Shown one piece after another: positions 6,227 to 11,486 of a DNA stretch of 11,486 nt; position 1 is the stretch's first letter; each line of letters starts with the position of its first letter. Source of the DNA: CAZYBC01 sp964645645 (GTDB lineage Bacteria; Patescibacteriota; Microgenomatia; UBA1400; PJMF01). Below the pieces are notes generated by a model. It saw nothing but the letters and a program-made list of their open reading frames with translations. It was not told where the DNA came from and did not search any database. Both the position numbers and the translations under genes were made by a program. The stretch is from positions 1-11,486 of the forward strand of contig CAZYBC010000030.1 of assembly GCA_964645645.1 (NCBI GenBank). The letters are read 5' to 3'.

Positions 6227-6829
6227 ATGCAACGACATTTTAAATTCCCGAAACTTTTATTAAGTTTATTATTTTTAACTGGAATAGTGATTACCACTTT
6301 TTCTTTTACCAAGGCTTATTATTCTGATATTAAAGTTTCACAGGGTAACTTGTTCTCTGCAGCAACAATTAATTTAAAGGTAGGTGAAATTGATTCTGTT
6401 GCTTATGATTTTGGTTTCCAAGATTTAGAACCTGGAAAAATTTTTGAAAAAACAGTTGCAATTCATAACTCAGGAGCTATTGAAGGCAATTTTTCTATGG
6501 AATTTGAGCATTATGCAAGTTCTGAGGGAGAAAATTCAGAATCAGAAACTGATACCGAAGGAGAAGGAGACTTGGATGACTGTATAGAGTTAAGAGTTGT
6601 TTTTGATAATAATAGTGGTGAAAGTCAAGTTTTATTTGATTGGAGTCGTTTAGTTGATATAGAAGGTAAATTCCATAGCGGAGCTTCACAGGATGGGGCA
6701 ATTAATTCATGGATTAACAATAAAGTTGCTAATATGACTATTCAAGCTAGGATAGATAATTGTGGTAATGAAGTTTATGGAGATACTTTTTTGATGAATT
6801 TAGGTTTTTATTTATATCAAATACCTTAA
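6227..6829 (+). CDS. Second TasA/camelysin-like secreted protein
   Basis: A 200-aa likely fibre or matrix subunit. Residues 1-30 form a leader with hydrophobic core LLLSLLFLTGIVITTF and TKA before YYSDIK; the mature start resembles the FNDIK start of mature Bacillus TasA. The motif FQDLEPGKIFEKTVAIHNSG (residues 64-83) matches the TasA LKPGD…ENNGS segment, and EVYGDTFLMNLGF near the C-terminus matches the family's last YQG-type strand. An unusual acidic Ser/Glu/Gly/Asp tract sits at about residues 98-118 between core strands. ATG 6227 is chosen because the consensus SD AAAGGAGGTG (6211-6220) is ideally spaced; GTG at 6218 lies inside the SD. It is separated from the upstream gene by a 90-nt leader with a long hairpin, so it may be translated independently of the cluster upstream. 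Confidence 0.78.
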   Translation: MQRHFKFPKLLLSLLFLTGIVITTFSFTKAYYSDIKVSQGNLFSAATINLKVGEIDSVAYDFGFQDLEPGKIFEKTVAIHNSGAIEGNFSMEFEHYASSEGENSESETDTEGEGDLDDCIELRVVFDNNSGESQVLFDWSRLVDIEGKFHSGASQDGAINSWINNKVANMTIQARIDNCGNEVYGDTFLMNLGFYLYQIP

Positions 6830-6845
6830 TTAGGTCACTTGATTT

Positions 6846-6872
6846 AATCTTTTACCTGCCCAGTAAAAGGTT
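6846..6872 (+). terminator. Hairpin after the second TasA-like gene, weak terminator candidate
   Basis: AATCTTTTAC (6846-6855) pairs with GTAAAAGGTT (6863-6872) through 10 bp including one G-U, around the 7-nt loop CTGCCCA. It lies 17 nt after the stop. Only scattered T follow (CAGCTCTTT), so it is a poor intrinsic terminator and may instead protect the message's 3' end. Confidence 0.4.
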
Positions 6873-6930
6873 CAGCTCTTTAAAAACATTATTTATAGTT
6901 CCCTTGCTTTTCTCAATAAAGTTTAGCATA

Positions 6931-8085
6931 ATGAATTTATCTAAAATGTCTGGTCTTAAAAAAACTTATTCTCGATTAAAGAAAAGTAATTTGGCTAAAA
7001 AACGCCAATCTTTTTTGTTGGCAAAACCTAAAAAATGGACTTTATTCAAAAAAAAACAGCCAGCAAAACAAAGTTTATTGACTGTTCTGCGTCATCTATT
7101 TCAGCCTCATTATAGTAATAAACATCGTGCTAAAATTTTACATTTAGATAGTTTGGTGTATTTTGTTATTATTAGTATTGGAACAGTTTCTTTATTAAGT
7201 ACTTTTAAGTACTTTCCTAGTTTAAAAGATGGAGTTTTGGGGTATGCCTCAAATATTACTGCTGATCAAGTAGTCACATTAACTAATCAAGAGAGAGCTA
7301 AGCTTGGCTATCAGCCAGTAAAAATGAATGCTCAGCTTAATCAAGCGGCTGTGGCTAAAGCTCAAGATATGTTTAATAAACAATATTGGGCACATACTTC
7401 TCCAGATGGTAAAGATCCTTGGTTTTTTATTGGTCAAGCGAATTATCGATATCTTTTAGCTGGAGAAAACTTGGCTCGTGATTTTGCCACTACACCAGAA
7501 ATGGTATCGGCCTGGATGGCTTCTCCTACGCATCGAGCTAATATCATGAATGCTAAATATCAAGAGATTGGTGTGGCTGTAGTTAATGGTGTGTTAGAAG
7601 GATTTGAAACTACTTTAGTCGTTCAAATGTTTGGCACACCTAGAGTTAAGGCTGCTACTGTGGAAACAGCTAACACTCAAGTTCAAACTGCTCCAGCAGC
7701 TAAAGAGAATGAAAAAGCCGCTCCTAATAAAGTAGTTCAGCCAGAAGTGACTCAAGCTCCAGTTGAATTAGAACCCACTCAAGCCACCGTCAAGGTTATT
7801 GCTCAAGAACCCAATCCACAAACTAATGAAGAAGAACAAGTTCTTGCTGGTGCAGTGATCCCAGTAGGTAATTTGTCCAAATCTCCATTATTTACACCAT
7901 TACAAATTACTAAAGCAGTTTTCTTGAGTGTAATTATGATGATTGTTTTAACTTTAATTTATGACGGCTTAGTTACACGCCATCATAAAACTGCTCGTTT
8001 AGTTGGTAATAATTTAGATCATATTATCTTTTTAGCCACGGTGGCTTTTTTATTGATTTTCTTTAAGGGAGGGATGATTAATTAA
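6931..8085 (+). CDS. Membrane-tethered CAP/SCP (YkwD-like) domain protein
   Basis: A 384-aa protein. Residues 1-70 are strikingly basic, with about 20 Lys/Arg, and presumably cytoplasmic. A span lies at about 74-93. The CAP domain (about 111-242) has the family tetrad His155 (YWAHTSPDG), Glu179 (LAGENLA), His201 (SPTHRANIM) and Glu212 (YQEIGVAVV). A Pro/Ala/Glu/Thr-rich linker (about 245-318) leads to two more spans (about 326-345 and 362-380). CAP proteins bind lipid or peptide ligands outside the cell; the molecular role of bacterial ones is poorly known. ATG 6931 has no clear SD. TTG 6904 and ATG 6946 are alternatives and would only change the basic tail. A weak promoter-like TTCAGC-17-TATAGT (6871-6899) precedes it. 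The polybasic tail could contact membrane lipid or nucleic acid; this is speculation. Confidence 0.87.
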   Translation: MNLSKMSGLKKTYSRLKKSNLAKKRQSFLLAKPKKWTLFKKKQPAKQSLLTVLRHLFQPHYSNKHRAKILHLDSLVYFVIISIGTVSLLSTFKYFPSLKDGVLGYASNITADQVVTLTNQERAKLGYQPVKMNAQLNQAAVAKAQDMFNKQYWAHTSPDGKDPWFFIGQANYRYLLAGENLARDFATTPEMVSAWMASPTHRANIMNAKYQEIGVAVVNGVLEGFETTLVVQMFGTPRVKAATVETANTQVQTAPAAKENEKAAPNKVVQPEVTQAPVELEPTQATVKVIAQEPNPQTNEEEQVLAGAVIPVGNLSKSPLFTPLQITKAVFLSVIMMIVLTLIYDGLVTRHHKTARLVGNNLDHIIFLATVAFLLIFFKGGMIN

Positions 8086-8087
8086 GC

Positions 8088-8345
8088 ATGAAAACAGAAT
8101 TTTTAAAATACAAGTGGGCTTATTTTATTTTAATTGCCGTTTTGTTGGTCTATGTCTTTGTTTTTTTTGCACTATGGCCTAATCTTATGTGGCAACGTTA
8201 TTTAACTGTTTTATTAGCCTTTTTTTATTTTTTATGGGGAGTAATTTCTCATTCTCAGAAAAAAACTATTAATAAAATTATTATTTTAGAATATTTTATT
8301 GTTTCAGTTTTAGGGGGAGTAATGTTGTTTTTGATTACATTTTGA
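8088..8345 (+). CDS. Small three-span membrane protein of unknown function
   Basis: An 85-aa, very hydrophobic protein with spans at about 10-30, 37-54 and 63-84. The short linkers include MWQRY and a basic loop HSQKKTINK. I do not recognise a family. It starts 2 nt after the CAP gene stop. A GGGAGGG at 8067-8073 inside the end of the CAP gene is 14 nt from the ATG, longer than usual, so expression probably depends on coupling to the CAP gene. The tight linkage suggests a partner role with the CAP protein, itself a three-span protein, but nothing in the sequence proves this. Confidence 0.7.
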   Translation: MKTEFLKYKWAYFILIAVLLVYVFVFFALWPNLMWQRYLTVLLAFFYFLWGVISHSQKKTINKIIILEYFIVSVLGGVMLFLITF

Positions 8346-8387
8346 TATATATTTTAAATAAGCTCTACAGGAATAGAAAGGAATTTT

Positions 8388-9110
8388 ATGAAAGGGATTA
8401 TTTTAGCCGGCGGACAAGGAAGTAGGCTCCGTCCTTTAACCAGTGTAACTAGTAAACAGTTATTACCAATTTATAACCAGCCAATGATTTATTATCCTTT
8501 GCAAACTTTGTTGCAAGCAGGGATTCATGATATTTTGATTATTGTCGCTCCAGATCATGCAGGTGACTTTTTAAAATTATTAGGGTCTGGTAAAGATTTT
8601 GGTTGTGATTTTACTTATGAAATTCAAGAAAAAGCTGAAGGTTTAGCCCAAGCTTTTATTATTGGCAAAAATTTTATCGGCAAAGATAATGTCACTTTAA
8701 TTTTAGGCGATAATCTTTTTGAAGATGATTTTAGTCAAGCTATTCAGAGTTTTAAAACTGGGGGGAGAGTTTTTGCTAAAAAAGTTGCAGATCCTCAACG
8801 TTTTGGTGTAGTGGAATTTGATAAAAATAATCGAGCAATTTCAATTGTTGAAAAACCAGAAGTGCCTAAATCTGATTATGCTGTAACTGGTTTATATATT
8901 TATGATAATACTGTGGTGCAAAAATCCGAATCATTAAAGCCTTCAGCTCGTGGAGAAGTAGAAATTACTGACCTAAATAATTTATACTTAAAAGAGCAAA
9001 CTTTAGATGTGGCTTTTGTAGAAGGTAAATGGTTTGATACTGGTACCTTTGAATCAATGCATGAAGCCACCGAATTTGCTCGTAGTAAATTTTTGGCCAA
9101 TCAAAAATAA
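8388..9110 (+). CDS. rmlA: Glucose-1-phosphate thymidylyltransferase, short form
   Basis: A 240-aa cytoplasmic enzyme making dTDP-glucose from dTTP and glucose-1-phosphate, the first step toward dTDP-rhamnose and related sugars for surface polysaccharide. The nucleotide-binding signature GGQGSRLRPLT (8-18) is followed by SKQLLPIYNQPMIYYPL (22-38). GLAQAFIIG, GDN (107-109, metal/phosphate binding), VVEFD, EKP, DYAVTGLYIYDN, the LKPSARGEVEITDLNN stretch and the closing WFDTGTFESMHEA are all hallmarks of RmlA. It is about 50 residues shorter than classical RmlA (near 290 aa) and lacks the C-terminal regulatory extension, as in many archaeal and short bacterial forms. SD GAAAGGAA (8376-8383) precedes the ATG. 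No rmlB, C or D is in the window. The stop is 3 nt from the next ATG, so it is linked in an operon with two envelope proteins of unknown function. Confidence 0.92.
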   Translation: MKGIILAGGQGSRLRPLTSVTSKQLLPIYNQPMIYYPLQTLLQAGIHDILIIVAPDHAGDFLKLLGSGKDFGCDFTYEIQEKAEGLAQAFIIGKNFIGKDNVTLILGDNLFEDDFSQAIQSFKTGGRVFAKKVADPQRFGVVEFDKNNRAISIVEKPEVPKSDYAVTGLYIYDNTVVQKSESLKPSARGEVEITDLNNLYLKEQTLDVAFVEGKWFDTGTFESMHEATEFARSKFLANQK

Positions 9111-9113
9111 TTA

Positions 9114-10019
9114 ATGAACACTAAAATTTTTATTCCAATCAGTCTAATTTTCAGCTTAGCTTTTTTTAATGGATTAACTAAAGTAAAAGCTGCTCCAACG
9201 CAAGTCAATTTAGAGGCAATTGATAATCAACCAGTAGCTTCAGCTTCACCAACACTTAGTACCGTTGAAGAAGCTACTCCAGTGCAAATAGATTGGGAAA
9301 AAGAAATTGAAACAACTAAGAAAAGTTTGATTGGACAGTTAGAAGAATATCGTACTGCTTATAGAGCTTTTTTAGTGGCTAAACAGCAGTTATCAAGTTT
9401 AGAAACTTTAAAGTCAATTGAAGATGCTACTCAAGCTTTAAAGTTGGTCATGGAAAAAAGGATTTTAGTTGTTCAAAGCCATTATCAGTTATTACAAATT
9501 TATTTATTACAAAATGCTGGTATAGAACCCAAAGTTAAAGATAATCTTGCTCAGCGTTTAGATAATACTTTAATAAAGATTGAGAAACATAAAAATCAAT
9601 TAAGTGCGGTCCAAAATCGCGCTCAAGCTCAGGTGATAGCGGATAATTATTTAACTTTTAGTGAGGAGTTAGAATCAATTTCTTATACTGCTTCAGCTTG
9701 GTTTAGTTTTGGCAAAATTCAAGCAGTTTATTGGCAGGCCATGGGAGTTTATCAAATTTTAGAAAAAACGACTGTTGAAAATTTAAGTAAAACTGAAACA
9801 GCTGAAAGACAACGAGCTTTGGAAGAAATAGCTAATTTATTAACTAAAGTGCAAGCAGATTTAGATAAACACAATTTATATTTAACTGAGTTATTAAGTG
9901 AAGAAACTGTGACTAAGCAACAATATAGTAAATTTACAACTGATCTAAGTCCTACTTATGCTAGCTTAAATAAAATTTTATCTTATTACCAAGAATTAAA
10001 CGAACTCTATGGCAAATAA
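9114..10019 (+). CDS. Secreted or lipid-side helical protein of unknown function
   Basis: A 301-aa protein I do not recognise. Residues 1-26 look like a Sec signal peptide (MNTKIFIPISLIFSLAFF…KVKA before APTQ). A short Ser/Thr/Pro-rich stretch (about 27-60) leads into an almost wholly alpha-helical body (about 62-300), rich in Gln, Glu, Lys and Leu with heptad-like spacing, compatible with coiled coils or a helical bundle. No cysteine, catalytic motif or lipobox is seen. It starts 3 nt after rmlA with no SD and overlaps the next start by 11 nt, so translation is probably coupled. A periplasmic-side scaffold acting with the adjacent single-span protein is possible but unproven. Confidence 0.7.
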   Translation: MNTKIFIPISLIFSLAFFNGLTKVKAAPTQVNLEAIDNQPVASASPTLSTVEEATPVQIDWEKEIETTKKSLIGQLEEYRTAYRAFLVAKQQLSSLETLKSIEDATQALKLVMEKRILVVQSHYQLLQIYLLQNAGIEPKVKDNLAQRLDNTLIKIEKHKNQLSAVQNRAQAQVIADNYLTFSEELESISYTASAWFSFGKIQAVYWQAMGVYQILEKTTVENLSKTETAERQRALEEIANLLTKVQADLDKHNLYLTELLSEETVTKQQYSKFTTDLSPTYASLNKILSYYQELNELYGK

Positions 10020-10413
10020 CCTTGATAATCAAACTGCTTTTCAAGAAAAAGCACCTATTTTTGAACAGCCTTTAATGGGGACAGTGGCTAAAGAGGTGGC
10101 TCAAGCTGAAAAAGCCACGGTTAAACAACCTTTCCATAAAACTACTAAAGGGATGGTGATTATTTTTGCTAGTGCTTTATTTTCGATCATAATAATTTTG
10201 TTAATTCTGTTAGTTTCTTTAAAAAGAACCATGCAACCAATGGTTGAAGATCTTAAACCCAGTAATCAAACTCAAACAACTGTAGAAAAAACTGATCTAG
10301 AAAAACAATTAGATAGCTTAAAAACTAATTTGCAAGCCGCTGATCCGCTTAATCAAGATACTTCTTATCCACCTGTAGATAAAAATTTAACTTTAGAAGA
10401 AAATCAAAATTAA
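10009..10413 (+). CDS. Single-span membrane protein of unknown function
   Basis: A 134-aa protein with a cytoplasmic-type polar N-terminus (1-48, including basic KTTKG just before the span), one hydrophobic helix at about 49-70 (MVIIFASALFSIIIILLILL), then basic LKR and a polar, Gln/Asn/Lys-rich tail (about 71-134) containing a short helical QLDSLKTNLQ segment and ending in acidic residues. No known family is recognised. ATG 10009 lies inside the last codons of the upstream gene (11-nt overlap) and no SD is evident, pointing to translational coupling. Its stop overlaps the convergent gene's stop, sharing TTAA at 10410-10413. Confidence 0.65.
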   Translation: MANNLDNQTAFQEKAPIFEQPLMGTVAKEVAQAEKATVKQPFHKTTKGMVIIFASALFSIIIILLILLVSLKRTMQPMVEDLKPSNQTQTTVEKTDLEKQLDSLKTNLQAADPLNQDTSYPPVDKNLTLEENQN

Positions 10414-11330
10414 AACATCTTTTTAACTTTACTAATAATTCTTTTTTCATAGATAATTACTAGCCAGCAAACAGCCCAGAACGTTAAACTAAACATAGGT
10501 AAAGTTAAGTTGGTGTAAAAGTGTTTAGTGAGTTGATTAATAGTTTCAGCGACTACCATCATGTGCCAAGTAAGTTGTAAACTTTGCAGATAGCTAATCT
10601 TTTTAATTACAATATTATTTAAAAACCAAACTAAAAGAGCATAGAAAAAAGCCATGAGACCTCTACTAAGCATTAAGAAAATAGGCATTAAAATGTAGAC
10701 TGCTATTTCTAAATCCTTAAAGATTTTATCCAAAAAACCATTTTGCCATTGATCAATGCGACTAATTAAAGTTTCTTTATTTAGACTAAAAGCAGATAGT
10801 TCTAAATCTTGCCAAGAATTACTTATCCAAGTCCCTTGATCATTAAAATAAAATTGCTTTGGATTAGCCACTAAGAAAGTACTATTTTGATTTTTGAGTT
10901 GATCGAGATAAGTTGAATCTAAACTATGACTATAAATTAAAAAGAATTGAGGTATCTGATTATTGAGGTTATTATTTAGTTTTTTTAAACTACTCGGCCA
11001 ACTTACAAACAAGTCATTAGGCCAAATGGGTGAATCAATATCAGTACCAATGAGATTTTTATCACTTAAATTTAATTGCTGATTATGATAATCAATGATT
11101 AAATTATCTGGATAATTAGTTTTGATTTCCGTGAAAGTTTCATTAAGGCTTTGTTTTAAAAGTGGTAAATCTCGTCTAGTAATTTGCCAAGCAGGAAAAA
11201 AACTTAAAAGAATTAAACTAATTAAAAAAAAGCGTAAGCTATGATGCCAAGGTAAGTGAATTAATTTAAAATAATAGATGATAGAAGTAAAACTAAGTTT
11301 TAAAGTTTCTAAGTAAGTTCTTGGTCGCAT
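10410..11330 (-). CDS. DUF1189-like multi-span membrane protein
   Basis: A 306-aa protein. The N-terminus RTYLETLKLSFTSIIYY leads to span 1 (about 31-48). A long outer loop (about 50-205) contains IDYHNQQLNLS and a W-rich region, followed by a C-terminal block of about four hydrophobic segments (about 210-300) including ISYLQSLQLTWHMMVV. This order, with one span, a large soluble loop and then several spans with a SYxQ-type motif, resembles the DUF1189 family; its function is unknown. ATG 11330 is preferred. The frame extends upstream to ATG 11438, but those 36 extra residues are encoded by repeat-derived DNA (11379-11409) and look unlike a membrane-protein start. Neither start has an SD. A TATACT lies 6 nt before ATG 11330, so a leaderless message is conceivable. 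It converges on the rmlA operon with overlapping stops. Confidence 0.6.
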   Translation of the reverse strand: MRPRTYLETLKLSFTSIIYYFKLIHLPWHHSLRFFLISLILLSFFPAWQITRRDLPLLKQSLNETFTEIKTNYPDNLIIDYHNQQLNLSDKNLIGTDIDSPIWPNDLFVSWPSSLKKLNNNLNNQIPQFFLIYSHSLDSTYLDQLKNQNSTFLVANPKQFYFNDQGTWISNSWQDLELSAFSLNKETLISRIDQWQNGFLDKIFKDLEIAVYILMPIFLMLSRGLMAFFYALLVWFLNNIVIKKISYLQSLQLTWHMMVVAETINQLTKHFYTNLTLPMFSLTFWAVCWLVIIYEKRIISKVKKMF

Positions 11331-11347
11331 TGGTTTAGTATAAACCA
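11331..11347. promoter_or_regulatory. 17-bp palindrome abutting the DUF1189-like start
   Basis: TGGTTTA-GTA-TAAACCA reads as an inverted repeat with 7-bp arms and a 3-nt centre, ending exactly at the ATG. On the minus strand it contains TATACT, a possible -10. A -35 match 17 nt upstream (TTCCCT) is poor. It could be an operator or an RNA hairpin at the start codon. Confidence 0.4.
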
Positions 11348-11378
11348 GAGTTTTAGCTAAGGGAATTGGATTTAGTTG

Positions 11379-11409
11379 GGCACACTTACCTTGATGGTAC
11401 AAACTAGGT
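11379..11409 (-). repeat. Second copy of the MITE end sequence
   Basis: These 31 nt match the reverse complement of 367-397 at 30 of 31 positions. The one difference (11391) falls in the loop of the small TACC/GGTA hairpin. Similarity fades after 11409. If the element has the same length as the first copy, its other inverted end would begin a few bases beyond the window, so whether this is a full element or a solo end cannot be seen. As in the first copy, the GTGCC outer end points toward the start of a neighbouring gene. Confidence 0.75.
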
Positions 11410-11486
11410 TTTTGTAGTTGATAATTGACGAATGTCATATCAACTTAAACAAATTCCAACAGAATCAAAGATAAAAAAGATCATAA

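Noticed and set aside
6495..6701. Minus-strand open frame of 68 codons
   Set aside because: It lies wholly inside the second TasA-like gene, has no SD, and its composition is simply the antisense of the acidic tract.
8331..8359. TTGATT-17-TTAAAT promoter before rmlA
   Set aside because: The -10 is weak and such matches are frequent in this AT-rich sequence; the 42-nt gap may still hold a promoter, but I cannot support it.
8900..9100. Minus-strand open frame of 66 codons
   Set aside because: It is antisense to the strongly conserved C-terminal part of rmlA and resembles no known protein.

Overview
The window looks like a piece of a Patescibacteria (Candidate Phyla Radiation) chromosome. This is inference. 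It rests on strong AT bias in every gene, A/T-ending codons, short gene spacing, and a set of envelope proteins typical of that group: a lamin-tail-domain protein, a CAP/YkwD protein with a polybasic N-tail and several membrane spans, small unknown membrane proteins, and a short RmlA. TGA is used as a stop (4791-4793, overlapping the next ATG), which argues against the UGA=Gly lineages (Gracilibacteria/SR1).

Layout. (1) 1-76: tRNA-Glu(CUC) on the minus strand. (2) 77-608: an AT-rich gap holding a rho-independent terminator (232-258), a 135-bp MITE-like element with 24-bp inverted ends and a 9-bp target duplication whose first copy is the terminator T-tract, a candidate extended -10 promoter, and an RNA fold that could hide the Shine-Dalgarno (SD) sequence of the first gene. 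(3) 609-6829: a secretion/surface cluster. Its members are a TasA/camelysin-like protein, a SipW-type (Ser-His) signal peptidase, a 925-aa multidomain protein with a SipW-type leader, an FN3 region and a lamin tail domain, a membrane-anchored TasA-like/FN3 protein, and a second TasA-like protein. (4) 6931-8345: a membrane-tethered CAP-domain protein and an 85-aa three-span membrane protein. (5) 8388-10413: rmlA, a secreted helical protein and a single-span membrane protein in one tight operon. (6) 10410-11330, minus: a probable DUF1189-type membrane protein, convergent with (5). The inverted-end sequence of the MITE reappears just upstream of this gene at 11379-11409.

How the genes may work together. 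SipW-type peptidase next to TasA-like substrates is the arrangement of Bacillus tapA-sipW-tasA, which builds protein surface fibres. Here three proteins share a SipW-like cleavage region (T-Q/K-A followed by Y/V-F/Y), and a fourth has the TasA-like fold plus C-terminal membrane spans and could be the anchor. Two TasA-like genes share a nearly identical 13-nt SD block, each preceded by a complementary CCTTTTT tract. A perfect 10-bp hairpin separates the first TasA-like gene from the peptidase gene. Together these suggest RNA-level control of subunit output. The fibre function is inference from family membership and gene context.
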